64,000 nucleotides of DNA from Ovis canadensis (lineage: Eukaryota; Chordata; Mammalia; Artiodactyla; Bovidae), in NCBI RefSeq assembly GCF_042477335.2, contig NC_091247.1, forward strand, positions 7,586,501-7,650,500, in the 5' to 3' direction. The position numbers were made by a program, and so were the translations under genes. The notes under the pieces were generated by a model, which saw nothing but the letters and a program-made list of their open reading frames with translations, did no database searches and was not told the origin of the DNA. Below are positions 1-12,000 of the stretch, one piece after another. Numbering within the stretch: position 1 is the first letter of the stretch; every line of letters begins with the position of its first letter.

Positions 1-340
1 TCGGACATGCAACAGGCAAGCAGCATGCAACACCTTGACACCTGGCAGTGCTGCTGGTGAGGGCGCCCCAGGTGGCCACCTGTGCCCTTCCCACCCTCGG
101 CTCAGACCCCCAGTGGCTCTCCCTCCCCTTCAAGTTCCTGGAGACTGTCCCCATGACAGCCACGGGCTCCAAGGAAAGAGACATGTGCAAGTACTCAAGG
201 GCAAACACTCTTATTTGCACAAGTAGTCACAACCACACACGGATTTACCCACGTTCAAGGTCACATTAAAACTTTCAGGGACCCTATTCACTTCTACTTC
301 ATGGGCCCCTTTCTCCATTAAAAAAATAATAATAACAAAG

Positions 341-463
341 GAGAACTCCCTGGTGGTCCAGTGGTTCAGACTTCATGCTCTCACTGCCAAGAGCCCTGGT
401 TCAATCCCTGGTCAGGGAACTAAGATCCCGCAAGCCACACAGCTTGGCCAAAAAAATATATAT
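341..463 (+). mobile_element. tRNA-Glu-derived SINE (CHR/SINE2 type)
   Basis: The start CCCTGGTGGTCCAGTGGTTC and the later B-box-like GGTTCAATCC match the tRNA-Glu-derived head of ruminant SINEs. It ends in an A/T-rich tail after the typical GGCCAAAAAA. Confidence 0.85.
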
Positions 464-540
464 ATACTTTATGACTATGTTGGTATAAAGAACACATATC
501 ATCCAGGCTAGATTCATTATTATACATTCATTATTATATT

Positions 541-731
541 CCCTCAGTCGTCTGACTCTTTGCGACCCCATGGACTAGCCCCCCGGGCTCCTCTGTCTGC
601 GGGATTCTCCAGGCAAGCATACTGGAGTGTGTTGACATGCCCTCCTCAGGGGATCTTCCGGCCCAGTGATTGAATGCATGTCTCATGTCTCCTGCTTTGG
701 CAGGCAGGCTCTTTACCACTAGCACCACTTG
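541..731 (-). mobile_element. Bov-tA SINE
   Basis: Reverse-oriented Bov-tA. It carries the BovB-derived body with CTCTTTGCGACCCCATGGAC at the left and the tRNA-like head at the right end. Confidence 0.85.
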
Positions 732-1514
732 TGTTCTTATTTTAAAATAAATTAAAATGAAAACATTTTCATAGGCCCTTCAAACTATCGCAGGCCCTCA
801 GCACTAAGCCTCCTGACATCTGATGAAGTCAGTCCCGCTGAAATAGGTCATATTGTGTGAATCTCACGGGTATTCATAAAGTGCCCACTCTATTATTAAC
901 ATTTGCCATTTACAGTCACCTTCTATGTGCCAGGCATTCAGTGAAGGGCTTTCCATGAGCTCCCTTATTTCTATTTATTTTACGGATAGGGAAACTGACA
1001 TTGAGAGAGGTAAGGTGACTTGCCCTGAGTCACACAGCCAAGGTATGCATGACCCCAAAGCCTGTGTCCTCACCTTCTCCCCCAGTGTCTGCTTGGTGCC
1101 CAATCCCAGGTGGGCATCAAAGGTTTGGCAGGACAGACCTGCTCCACAAAGGGTGCAGTATGATACTCACTCCTGTGCCCACAGACTCACCCAGACACAC
1201 ACAGCAGTCGCTGCCCTGGCAGTCCCCTGCAGTGGAAGCTGGATCCTGGTTTCCAGCCCCAGCCCTGAGGTAGCATGAGTGGTTAAGCGTGTCCTCATCC
1301 TGCGCAGGCTCTCCCCCGCTCCACGGAGCCAGGCGGCCCAGGCCACCCCCAGCCCCAAGGAACCACCTTTCCTGACAGCTGGCAGTGAGAATGAAGGGCC
1401 AAGACTGGCAGAGGAGAGGAAAGGGCCACACGCCGGGATCTTAAACTGTGGGCATCCCATGATTCGAACCCTCCCCTGACCTGCCGGAGCCCCGCTTGAG
1501 TGTTTGTTCCAGTT

Positions 1515-1812
1515 TTTCAGGCGCTCAGTTGTGTCCCGCTCTTTGCAACCCCAAGGACGGCAGCACACCAGGCTCCCCTGTCTTTCAGTATCTCCCGGAG
1601 TTTGCTCAAATTCATGTCCATTGAGTCAGTGATGCCATCCAACAATCTCATCCTCTGTTGCCCCCTTCACCTCCTGCCTTCAATCTTTCCCAGCATCAGG
1701 GTCTTTTCTAATGAGTCAGTTCTTCGCACCAGGTGGCCAAAGTATTGGAGCTTCAGCTTCAGCATCAGTCCTTCCAGAGAATATTCAGGGTCGATTTCCT
1801 TAAGGATTGACT
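1515..1812 (-). mobile_element. BovB LINE 3' end fragment
   Basis: Reverse-oriented 3' end of the BovB (RTE) LINE. The segment with TCAGTGATGCCATCCAACAA, followed by GGCCAAAGTATTGGAGCTTC, is the antisense of the LINE's terminal coding region and tail. It is 5'-truncated. Confidence 0.85.
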
Positions 1813-1870
1813 GGTTTTTGTTGTTATATTATCATTCTTACAAATTTCCTGCCTTTATTGTTTTGCTTTT

Positions 1871-2144
1871 AAATTTTATTTACTTTCGGCTGCACGGGGT
1901 CTTTGTTGGTGTACTCAGGGTTTCTCTAGGTGCAGCAAGTGGGGGTTACTCATTATAGTGTGGGGGCTTCTCACCGCTATGGCTTCTCATTGCGGAGCAG
2001 TGGCTTTAGGCACCGGCTTCAGTAGTTGTGGCACACGAGATTTTTTACTCCGAGGCATGTGAAATCTTCCCAGGTGAGGGATCAACCCCGAGTCCCCGGT
2101 ATTGGCACCCGGATTCTTATCTACTGGGCCACCCGAGAAGTTCC
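1871..2144 (-). mobile_element. Long tRNA-derived ruminant SINE
   Basis: Antisense copy of the longer SINE2 family with a body rich in CTGCAACT-type motifs. It ends at GGCCACCCGAGAAGTTCC, the antisense of the tRNA-like head. Confidence 0.75.
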
Positions 2145-3257
2145 TTCCTTGCCTATTAAGGTGGGGGGGCAGGTTGAGGATAGCACCTGCTTTCCAGGGC
2201 TGTTGAAAGCGTCTGATGACATCAGTATAGTCCTAATTTCAGTGCCTCGTGCTGAGTGAGCAAATTAGAACTGACTGTATTAATATTATTCGTACCTCTG
2301 TGATCAGGTGAGATGATGGCAGGTGTGATCTGGGGCAGAGGAGGTGTAGCCGCCTTAGGAGAAAGGCCAGAATTGATAGACATAAAGGGATGTGGGCAAC
2401 CGTGTCAGACAGAGGATCAGCCTACCAGGCAGCCGAAGAGTTTGAACCAAGTGGCCAGGAGGTGGTGAAGGAGGGGGGTTGCCCTAAGATTAAGTCCATC
2501 TGGGCGAATCAGAGGGTTTCAGACTCAGGATGGGAGCAGGCACCCCTGCACTCGGCCGGTCTAAGGGAACCACCCATCCCCGTTCGCTCAGGATGGTGCT
2601 AGTTTCAGCACTGAAGTCTGGTGTCCTGAGAAACCCCTCAATCCCGGGCAAGCGGGATGGTTGGTCCCCCCAGAACAGGCACGGCTGTGCCCTCCAAGGC
2701 CAGCACTGGGCTCATACCAGGCGGTGCACCTCCCATCCTCTGCTGAGGGGCCTTGCAGGCCAGCACATTATCCCAGACACAGGGTGGAATGCCCCTCCTC
2801 AGATAATAATCGCACTTTCTTAGCCACAGGGAGTAAATCAGAGGGTGAACTCTGACTGACTTCCCAGCCCCTGGAATCTCCCAGCTCGCCCCCACGGGCC
2901 TTTGCACCGCCTGGCATCCTTTCCCATCCTCTGGGACTGGGCTTGAAGGCCGCGCCCTCCAAGGAGCCCCCGGGAAGGCCTGCCCGCAGGGGCTGTGCCC
3001 CCAGCGCCCTCTAGTGTCCGGTTGTATTAGTCTCCTGGGCGTCTCTACCAAAGTACCACACACCGGGTGGTTCTAAATATAAAGACAAATTTTTTCTCTC
3101 ATCGTTCTGGAGGCTGGAAGTCCAAAATCAAGGTGTTATCGGGGCCATGCTTTCTCTGTCGGCTCCAAAGGAGAATCCGGTCCATGCTTTTCTCTTAGCT
3201 TCTGTGCTGTCAGGAGTCCTGGGTGTTCCTTGGTTGGAGACACATTAATCTCTGCCT

Positions 3258-3520
3258 CACCCACTCCAGTGTTCTTGCCTGGAGAGTCCCAGGGACGGGG
3301 GAGCCTGGTGGGCTGCAGTCCATGGGATGGCGAAGAGTCGGGCATGACTGAGTGACTTCACTTTCACTTTTCACTTTCATGCATTGGAGAAGGCAATGGC
3401 AACCCACTCCAGTGTTCTTGCCTGGAGAGTCCCAGGGACGGGGGAGCCTGGTGGGCTGCCGTCTGTGGGGTCGCACAGAGTCGGACATAACTGAAGCGAC
3501 TTAGCAGCAGCAGCAGCGGC
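3258..3520 (+). mobile_element. BOV-A2 dimeric SINE
   Basis: Two tandem BovA monomers (about 3258-3360 and 3386-3500) are separated by the CACTTTCACTTTTCACTTTC linker. The element ends in the CAGCAGCAGCAG repeat typical of the family. Confidence 0.85.
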
Positions 3521-3667
3521 TGTCTTCACATGACCTTTCTCCTGTGCGTCTGCATTCTTTTCTCTTCTTACAAGGAAACAAACTGTACTGGCAGTGGTCC
3601 ACTCTGATCCATTGAGAGCTCATCCGAAATTTTTCGAATATTTGTTTATTTACTGTTATAACTATTT

Positions 3668-3795
3668 TATGGAGAAAGGAATGGCAACCCACTCCAGTAT
3701 TCTTACCTGGAGAATCCCATGGACAGAGGAGCCTGGTGGGCTACAGTCCATGGGGTCACAAAGAGTCGGACATGACTGAAGTGACTCAGCATACA
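3668..3795 (+). mobile_element. BovA monomer (truncated Bov-tA)
   Basis: Only the BovB-derived part is present, starting at GGAGAAAGGAATGGCAACCC. The tRNA head is missing. Confidence 0.75.
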
Positions 3796-3824
3796 TGCAT
3801 TGCTATTTCTGTCTGGGCCAGTGT

Positions 3825-3944
3825 TAGTTGCAGCGCGCGGGACCTTTAGTTGCCGCACGTGGGATCTAGTTCCCTGACCAAGGAACAAACCTGGGCCCCC
3901 TGCAGCCCAGACTGTTAGCCACTGGACCACCAGGGGAAGTCCCT
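3825..3944 (-). mobile_element. tRNA-Glu-derived SINE
   Basis: Antisense CHR-type SINE ending in GGACCACCAGGGGAAGTCCC, the reverse complement of the tRNA-Glu-like head. Confidence 0.8.
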
Positions 3945-4002
3945 CGTCTTAAATCTGTTACACCTTCCAAGATCCTGTTTCCAAATAAGGCCACATTCGC
4001 AG

Positions 4003-4161
4003 GTGGTTGTTTAGTCGCTCAGTTGTGTCCAAGTCTCTGCGACCCCATGGACCAACCCCAAGATCCCCAGGGGATCTTCCCGACCCAGGGATTGAACTTG
4101 CATGTCCAGCATGTCTCTCGCATTGCAGGCAGGTTCTTTACCCCTGAGCCACTGGGGAAAT
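4003..4161 (-). mobile_element. Internally deleted Bov-tA SINE
   Basis: Antisense Bov-tA in which the body jumps from the GCGACCCCATGGACC segment almost directly to the CAGGGGATCTTCCCGACCCA segment. The middle of the element is therefore missing. Confidence 0.75.
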
Positions 4162-4550
4162 ATTCACAGGTTACCAGAGGTTAGGACTTGGACATATCCT
4201 TTCGAAGGACACGATTCGAGCCATAACACACAGCTTCGCGTTGGTCAGGAAATACTTGCTGGATAGTAATGGTGACAGTGTCTGTGGGCATCTCTTGACA
4301 GGCCTGGTCCACGCTGTGGTCTCAGCGCTTTGCCAGGACCGGGTCAGAGAAGATGCTCCGGAGACGCTGATGTCTGAGTGAGGACCAGAGGAGGACGTGC
4401 CCCACCTTGGGGCAGGTGACGAGTTTTCTGGGCTCTGAAATGCTTCAAAAGACCTTGCAGGAACAGGCTGAATTGGGAGTGGAGTTTAGAAGGGACTAGG
4501 CTAGGGAGTTGCCTAGTTTAGGCCAGACTTTGTTTCCCTCTTTCTCTTTT

Positions 4551-4692
4551 TCGGCTGCGCTGGATCTTAGTTGTGGCACATGGGAAAAGATCTGTGTGGC
4601 ATGTGGGATCTAGGTCCCTACCCAGGGATCAAACCCGGGCCCCCTGCATTGGGAGCGGGGAGTCTTAGCCACTGGACCACCAGGAGCGTCCC
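4551..4692 (-). mobile_element. tRNA-Glu-derived SINE
   Basis: Antisense CHR-type copy ending at CCACTGGACCACCAGGAGCG. It has a short internal duplication of the GCACATGGGA-like segment. Confidence 0.75.
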
Positions 4693-5349
4693 ATAGGCCA
4701 GATTTGTTTCTTACAAGCAAGGGCCGACAACCATCCACTTCCTAGAATCTTCTAGTGTGGGCAAGCCTGAGCATTTGTATCCATGACTAGGTTATGAATT
4801 ATTGTCCTTTTGTTTCTCCTCCATAGTAAAGTTAGAGGGTCACACGGATAGTTATGAAATGTTGTGGGCAGGTAGATTATATAGGACTTCCAGTTTGCAG
4901 TCCTGTGTGCAAGGAGCTTGGAAGTCATCACACTGTCCTTGTGAATAAAAAGCTGAGCCAAGATAAAAATTAACAGCTTTTCTTAGATTCATCAGAGAAG
5001 TGAGGCCACAACGCAAACTGCCGCCTCGGGTGTGTGAATGTGTCATCTGAGGCTGCTTTCCCAAAGCAGCAGCAGACTTGAGAAGCTGTGACAAGGACTG
5101 TCTGCCCTGCAAAGCCTAAAGTATTTGCTCTGACCCAAGGCAGAGTATGTTTGCTGGCGCTGATATAAGATAAGGAAACTTAACAGACAGGAATGATGAG
5201 CGTGGCTGGGCGAGAGCAAGCGAGAGAAACGGTGGTACGAAATGACCTGGGCCCTCATGTCTGATCTAATATGGCGTCGTAGTATATGCTTGTAGGATAC
5301 GGTAGAAACTTTGGGTTTTATTCTTAATATGAGGATTTGTAAAAGAAAG

Positions 5350-5560
5350 AAAGGAAACTGAAGTCGCTCAGTCACATCCGACTCTTTGTGACCCCATGGA
5401 CTGTAGCCTACAAGGTTCCTCCGTCCATGGGATTTTCCAGGCAAGAATACTGGAGTGGGTTGCTATTTCCTCCTCCAGAAGATCTTCCTGACCCAGGGAT
5501 TGAACTCGGGTCTTCCACATGTAGGCAGATGGTTTACTGTCTGAGCCACCAGGGAAGTCC
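5350..5560 (-). mobile_element. Bov-tA SINE
   Basis: Full-length antisense Bov-tA. It has the CTCAGTCACATCCGACTCTT body and ends with GAGCCACCAGGGAAGTCC. It abuts another SINE with no spacer. Confidence 0.85.
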
Positions 5561-5669
5561 AGGTCTTAGTTGCGGCACAAGGGATCTAGTTCCCTGACTA
5601 GGGATGGAACCCTGGTCCCCTGCATTGGGAGTGTGAGGTCTTAGCCACTGGACCACCAGGGAAATCCCA
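5561..5669 (-). mobile_element. tRNA-Glu-derived SINE, abutting Bov-tA
   Basis: Antisense CHR-type SINE in direct contact with the preceding Bov-tA. It ends GGACCACCAGGGAAATCCC. Confidence 0.8.
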
Positions 5670-5684
5670 GTGTACAAGTTTTTG

Positions 5685-6765
5685 TATGGACATATTTTTG
5701 TGTTTCATTTCTCTTGGGTATATACCTAGGAGCGGAATTGCTAGGTCATATGCTAACTCTGTGTTTAACATTTTGAGAAACTTCTAGACTGCTTTCCACA
5801 TCCACTGCTGCATTTTACATTCCCAGAAGCAATATACAAGGCTTCCAATTTCCCACCATCCTTGAAACACCTGTAATTATCTGTCTTGTTATAGCCATTC
5901 TAGTGGGTGTGAAGTTGTGTCTTAGTGTACCATTTACCTAATGACTAACGATCTTGAGGATCTTTTCATGTGCTTGCTAGCACTTTATACCTCTTTGGAG
6001 AGATTCAGATTTATAATTTGCGAATACTTTCTGCTATGTGGGTTTTTTCATTTTCTTGATGGTATCTTTTGAGACACGAAAGTTTTTAATTTTGGTGAAA
6101 TCTAAATCCATTTTTTCTTCATTGCTTGTGTTGTGATATATAAAAGCTGCTATATATGGTGTTATATATTAAAAAACCGTCTTCTAATGCAAGGTCAAAA
6201 AATTTACTCCTGTTTTCTTCAAGGAGGATTATAGTTTTAACCCTGACTTTTAGGTCCATGATCCACTTTGAGTTAATTTTTTTTTATAAGGTAGGAGTCC
6301 AGTTTCATTCTTCTGCATGGGGATATCCAGATGTTTCAACACCAATTTGTTGAAAAGATTGTTCTGTCTTCATTGAATTTTCTTTTCTTTTTTTGCTCGG
6401 GGGTCGCATAACTAGTTAGCCTGCCCGAGTCTCCTTCGTTATCGGAATTAACCAGACAAATCACTTTACCAACTAAGAACAGCCATGCACCACCACCCAC
6501 AGAATCGAGAAGGAGCTATCAGTCTGTCAGTCCTGTCCCTCTTTGAATTTTCTTGGCCCCCTTGTCAAACAGCAGTTGATCAAATAGCAGTTTACTTTTG
6601 GGCTCTCAATCCTGTTCCCTCGATTTATATGTCCATCCTTATGGCAGTACCACACTGTGTTTTGGGTTCCCTTAGCTTTTTAGTAAGTTTTGAAATTGTG
6701 CAGTGTGTCCTTCAATGATTTTCTTCTTTTTGAAGCATTCGCGTTTTGATTAATGTTTGTTGAAT
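5685..6765 (-). mobile_element. Old L1 3' end, interrupted
   Basis: Antisense 3' part of an old mammalian L1, recognised from GGGTATATACCTAGGAGCGG and TTGCTAGGTCATATGC, the antisense of a conserved L1 3' segment. The continuity of L1-like sequence is broken at 6385-6542 by an rRNA-derived insertion flanked by a 12-bp direct repeat. A younger SINE follows at 6775. Confidence 0.75.
6385..6542 (-). pseudogene. 18S rRNA fragment, tailed retropseudogene
   Basis: Read on the minus strand, 6395-6538 closely matches part of nuclear 18S rRNA, roughly nucleotides 1250-1400 of the mammalian molecule by memory. The landmarks GTGGGTGGTGGTGCATGGC and GTCTGGTTAATTCCGATAAC are intact, with scattered transitions between. 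The 3' side of the fragment ends in an A-rich tail (T-rich at 6385-6394 on the plus strand). The whole insert is bounded by a perfect 12-bp direct repeat, TTGAATTTTCTT, at 6373-6384 and 6543-6554. Tail plus target-site duplication indicates L1-mediated retrotransposition of a truncated rRNA. It is not a functional rRNA gene. Confidence 0.9.
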
Positions 6766-6774
6766 CTTTTTTTT

Positions 6775-6893
6775 TTCCCCCCTTGGCAGCACTGCAAGGC
6801 TTGTGGGTTCTTAGTTCCCTGACCTGGGATGGAACCCGGGCCCTGGCAGTGAAAACACAGAATCCTAACCACTGGATCGCCAGGGAATTCCTG
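6775..6893 (-). mobile_element. tRNA-Glu-derived SINE
   Basis: Antisense CHR-type SINE with a pyrimidine-rich left edge. It ends CACTGGATCGCCAGGGAATT. Confidence 0.75.
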
Positions 6894-7066
6894 AATCTCT
6901 TTTAAGGCCTGGTCAGCTTCAGATTGGTTTTAGCACAGAAATAGTCTACAGGTGGTATGTGTGTTTCCAGAGTCAGGACGTGAGGTAGGCCTGACTCTGT
7001 GATGTTAGAAGCCATCCATAATCTTCCCCTGGATCATTTTTAACTAGAGGTGATTTACATTTTGAG

Positions 7067-7268
7067 GGCTTCCCACATAGCTCAGTCAGTAAAGCATCTG
7101 CCTGCATTGCGGGAGACCTGGGTTCAATTGCTGGGTCGGGAAGATCCCCTGGAGAAGGAAATGGCAACCCATTCCAGTATTCTTGCCTGGAGAATCCCAT
7201 GGACAGAGGAGCCTGGCGGGCTGCAGTTTGTGGGCTCGAAAGAGTTGGACACAACTTAGCACTATCTT
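7067..7268 (+). mobile_element. Bov-tA SINE
   Basis: Sense full-length copy. The tRNA-like head is at 7069-7145 (AGCTCAGTCAGTAAAGCATC) and is followed by the BovA body through AGAGTTGGACACAACTTAGC. Confidence 0.85.
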
Positions 7269-9025
7269 TTTCTCTCTTGTTCTTAGCGTTTTGAAAGGGT
7301 TACTGTGGTTGCTGGGGTGGGGGGTGGTCCCAGGGTTTCAAGGACTGAAGGATAGTCGTGGGACAAAACCCTTGTTGCCGCGCCTGGTGCAGAGCGACCA
7401 CTCGATAAATACCAGCCCTTATTGTTTTTGTTATTAGAGCTGGGCGGGGGGACCAAGTCCTGGGCCCAGAGCCATTTTTCCGGCCGGGGTGTTCTCCCTT
7501 CTCTGCCCTTGGAGGGGACGTCGCCCCACGGCTCTGGGAGGCATGTTCAGGAATGCGACGGCCATCTGTTTGCACCTGGTGGGGCCCCTCCGGGGAAAGA
7601 AGTCTGGAGCTTCGCTCACCCGGTGTTTGCACCAGACTGTAAGTGCTCTCGCCCCCCGAGCTCTGCTGCTTGCATGGCCTGGGGCTCCTGGGATCTGGCT
7701 TGGTCCTGGCTTCAAAGCTGTGCGTGAGCCTCCTCTTTCAGGAAGCCTTCTCTGACTGCAGCCTGGGTGTGGGCCCCTCCCTTGCCCCTGCTTCTGATCT
7801 AGCTTATAGCTCTGCATCCTTGGTGCTGCAGCCGCCCCATCGGCCCCTAGCCCAGCCCAGTGTTTGGTACACAGTAGGTGCTTCATGAATGTTGGCTGAA
7901 TAAATGCATTATGCATAAACTCAAGAACAGGCACTGGCTCCTCCCTTATCCAAGTAGTGTGTGATGTACGCAAAGGTCACTCCTTTGAGCACCTCGAGTT
8001 TCCGCCCTTTTTCATCTCCTCCCTGAACTCATTCAGCTTGGTTCATCTTTGTTCTCTCCCTGTGCCCCTATACCCCTCTACTCCTTCAGCCATCTCAACC
8101 CTCCTCAAACTCCCTCACTCCAACCTCTACTCACCTCTCCAGCACAGCCCCAACTCATCTTCACTTTATTTCCTTAACGTGATGCATACCCAATTCGAAA
8201 GCAAGTCCTTATATCCTTGAAACCATATGACATCAATATTAAGATACATTGTTATTTTAGGGACTAGTAAGGGAGGAGGAAATCGCCTATTAAATTCATT
8301 CTATAGGTTCTAAGATACGTCTGAAAGTGCAGTGTGCAAAAATACACATTTCAGAATCAAAGATGATATGATCTCCGGACAAAAAGACTTGGAAACATAG
8401 AAAAGCACCCCCATAATTCAATCACCTACAATTCCACCGCTCAGAGGGAACCTTTGTTAACGTGTTACTACGTTTCCTTCTAAACTTTTTTCCATTCACA
8501 CATTACCATAAAAAATGTATATAGACAAGCATATGCAAGGCTATTTTTTAAAACATAACCATACCATACATTCATTTTGTCACCTGTTTTATTGATATCA
8601 GTACAGCACATTTATAAACATTCCTCTAAAATGTAATCTACTCCCATATTTTTAATCATGAAGAAAAACATTTATTTTAGAAAGTGTGAAAAAAAGAAAA
8701 TTGTTAAGGAAGAGAAGGAAAAATGTCTGTTTACTCACCAAATGATCACTGCCGTCTAACATTTTGGGGATCACACAATTTCCCTGGCAAAGATTATGCT
8801 ATCGTTTTTACTATTTTTCGTCGCTGGCAGGTGGGCAAGTCCAGGCTGGAGGCGCGGGGAGGAGCCAGGCGCTGGGAGGCTGGAGGAGCCCTGCTCTTCT
8901 CCTCCTCCCGGAGGGGGGGACATGGAGGCTGTGGTCACAGAGCAGTTGCTTCCCGGGGCGAGCCCTGGCTGACTCTCCACTTGCTCTGTCTCCACCTGAC
9001 TCCCTGCTTGCTCTGTTGTCTCCAG

Positions 9026-9084
9026 CTCACCATGGCTAAACGGCTGCAGGCTCGAAGGCTGGACGGGATCGACCACAGCCCGTG
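9026..9084 (+). CDS. KYAT1: KYAT1 first coding exon
   Basis: The acceptor TTGTCTCCAG ends at 9025, the start codon is at 9032-9034 and the donor GTGAGC starts at 9085. It encodes 17 residues plus two bases of W18, a substrate-pocket tryptophan in the human enzyme. The first 6 bases are 5' UTR. Confidence 0.92.
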
Positions 9085-12000
9085 GTGAGCCAGGCAGGAC
9101 TGGGGAGGATGGTGGTGGGGGTCCCCTGGCTCAAGGATAGCAGGGCTGGTGGTCACTGGGTTGGCAGGGACTCCGTGGTACCCAAGACGGCTGCATACTC
9201 GGACCAGGAGGTTTGCAGCCTCAGCCCTTGAGAGGTGAGACCCCCCAGCAGCCTGCTTAGGATTCAGTCTCAGCCTCACCCTGCTTGGCTGTGGCATTTG
9301 GGGCCAGTGACTCACCTGCTCTGAGCCTCCGGTTCCAGCTAGGAAATGGAGGTACTTCTGTCACCCCTGAAGGGCCTTGGGAGGGTGAGATGAAATACTG
9401 TGTGAGCCATGGGCACTACCCAGGCACTGGGCTGAGGGCTTTCCGGGGGCCAGGGGGGGGTGTGGTCTTTCATTTCACACTTAGTAGAGAACAAGATAAG
9501 CTAAAGAATATAAGAAGGTAAGACATGGGCAGCTCCTCACCGACACTTGCAGAGCTTACCATCTTTTCTGAGTTGACTCATTCTACATGTGAAAGACGTA
9601 CGTGCCCGCTGTCACTAGTGATGCAATGGATGCAATTGAAGATGTGTAAGAAAGACTGAATGCCCTTCCTTCTTCCCCCTTCTCCAACCCCTGCTCCCAG
9701 CCCACTCCCCCTTTGGCCAAGAGCACAGAGCCACCTCTGTACATAAAAAAGATATCATTGGCTGTTGTTTTTATCCAAAAGAGGACCATCTTTTTCTTTC
9801 AAACACCCCTCCTGTACCGCATTTTGTGATTTGCAAAAATCTTCCACCGCCATCTTCTCCTCTGATGCTCCCTGGTGTTTGGGATACGGGGGCCAGGCCC
9901 AAAGGCCCTATGGTGTCCGGCTGCTCTCCAGGTTGAGCCCCCTGGGTCCTGCTCCCCAGGCTGCCCCCTCTGTCCTCTCTGTGAGGCAGGTGGGCAGGCC
10001 CGGGGCCCATTTTGCAGATAAGGTCAAGTCCAGCCCAGAGGAAGGAAATGACTGGCTGGGAGAGGCAGCTAGAGTCTGTCCTGACTCACAGAGGCAGCAG
10101 ACTCTTGAGCCTTTCATACCCATTCTACAGAACGGAGGACTGAGGCCAGGAGAAGCCAAGTCTCAGGCAGAGTCAGGGCAGGGCTGGCCTGGGAGGACTG
10201 CACAGACCAGGGGAGCATGCTAGGAGAGATGAGGGCCATGAGAGGCCCCAGGTTCCTGAGGACCCCCGGGTGGCGGCCTGAGGATCTGGCTCCATTGTCA
10301 CAGCCACCATGGAACACCCACCATCTGACTTTACATCTCAGCTCTGCTTTAGCCACTAGTGTGGCTCTGGGCAGGTCATCGGTGTCTCTGAGCCTCAGCA
10401 ACTTCGTGTCTTCAGAGACCTTGTGAAGCTCTGGAGAGAAGAAGAACCGATTTTAGACATATTTATTGTTAGGCACGTTCATTGCCACCACACCTGACTG
10501 CTCTGCCCCCTGCCAACCTGGAGCCATGTGCCAGCCTTTTTATCCAGCTTCTCAGCCTCTCTGCCAGCTTCTCTAAAGAGGTGGCCAGCAGGCAGGCCCA
10601 GAAGAAAGGTGGTAGGGGGCCAGAGGCGGCAGAGGGCAGGGCTGGTGGCACTACAGTCTATTCAGAGTCATTCTCCAGGGCCCGATTGTTGCTTCAGACA
10701 GAGGTGGACTCAAAAGCCAACTGGGAAAAGCTAATGGGGAGCCATCGGGCAAGTCCCCTGAATCCCACCTTCTCCATCCCCATTGCGACTGAGGAGCAGA
10801 ACTTGCCTCATAAACTAACAGAGGCGATATGAGCAAATGTTTCAAAGTGTGGCATTGACAGATGTGTGAATAGGTCATGAAATCCATTTAGGGGTGCTCA
10901 GCAAGTATTTGTAAAGACCAGAGTAGGACAGGATGGGAAAGACTGCCGTGGATCCCACTGGAAGGAGAACGTGGAGTCCCTGTTTGTCCCTCCAGAGTTT
11001 GGGATGTAAAAGTGATTTCTTACTGTGGATCGTGATGGAAAGTTGCAGAGGCCCTGGGCTGAGACATGTGACCAGCATGCGACCAGTTATGACTGTAAAC
11101 AGATCAGGATGGGTGCTAATTATCCAGTTTTTCTCTTGCAAGCCCAACAGCCTTGCTCACCCTGCCCTGGAATGGAGCAGAAATCCAGGTTGGGGTGGAG
11201 GGTTCTGCTACCCACTCTCTGTTTGTTGCCCAGGGTGGAATTTGTCAAACTGGCCAGCGAGGAGGCTGATGTTGTAAACTTCGGTGAAGGCTTCCCAGAC
11301 TTCTCACCCCCAGAGTTTGCCGTGGAAGCCTTTCAGCACGCCGTCAGCGGGGACTTCATGCTTAACCAGTACACGAAGGCATTTGTGAGTCTCCCAGCCC
11401 CTCTGGGGGCCCCTAGACACTGGCCTCTGCAGAGGTCCCAGGGGAGGAAGGGGCAGCTCTTTCTGGAGAGCAGGCCAATCTAGATGTTAGGGTTCACGGG
11501 GCAGAGCCCTTGAAATTCAATCCCGCCACGGTTCAGTGTTCATTGACTGTCTCCTTTGTTACAAGCCCTGGGACAGTTCATGGCCTGGGGGAAAGGCAGA
11601 TTTAAAAAAAAACAAAACAAAACCTGAGCTGGGAGATTGTGGTCTAGTGGTGGAAAAAGCAGACCAAACAACAGAAGCGGAAATCAAAGGTGGTTGATTG
11701 CTGCCATGGAGGAGCTTGGGGTCCTCGGGAGCACGAAGGAGGGAATGAAACCTGAGAGGTCAGGGAAGGCTTCCTGAAGGAGGTGACCCATAAAACTCAT
11801 GGAAGATAGTTGGTTTTTTTTTTTGGGGGGGGGGGGCACTCTAAATCCAAAGTTTGTCTGTGAAGAACCACAGAGTAAATATTTGCCAGCCCTGGAGCAA
11901 GTTCTTAAACCTTGGTGTGCATCTCACAGTCTGGGGGAAAGTTTCTTCCATTCCCACCACCCAGAGTCTAGCACTGCCAACAGTGTGCTCCTTTGCTGAG

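Larger units (their letters stand above)
1..9025. other. Gene-poor flank, probable KYAT1 5' intron
   Basis: No coding exon was recognised here. The first KYAT1 coding exon begins at a splice acceptor at 9026, so at least one non-coding 5' exon lies upstream. In human the KYAT1 first intron is long and reaches toward LRRC8A, so this stretch is most likely intron 1; that is inference. The content is SINE and LINE copies, listed separately, with unique sequence between them. Moderately GC-rich sequence at 7430-7860 has overlapping open frames on both strands but no family resemblance. About 8220-8700 is AT-rich and resembles decayed L1. Confidence 0.5.

Noticed and set aside
341-463. tRNA-Glu-like sequences at many positions
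   Set aside because: These are heads of tRNA-derived SINEs with A-rich tails, not tRNA genes: the acceptor stem and anticodon arm are degraded.
7430-7860. KYAT1 first exon and promoter
   Set aside because: GC-rich, but CpG density looks modest and no donor could be tied to the acceptor at 9026. By synteny the promoter should be much further left.
7434-7973. 179-codon open frame on minus in a GC-rich patch
   Set aside because: Overlapping frames on both strands and low-complexity Pro/Arg/Gly composition; no family resemblance and no CpG promoter.
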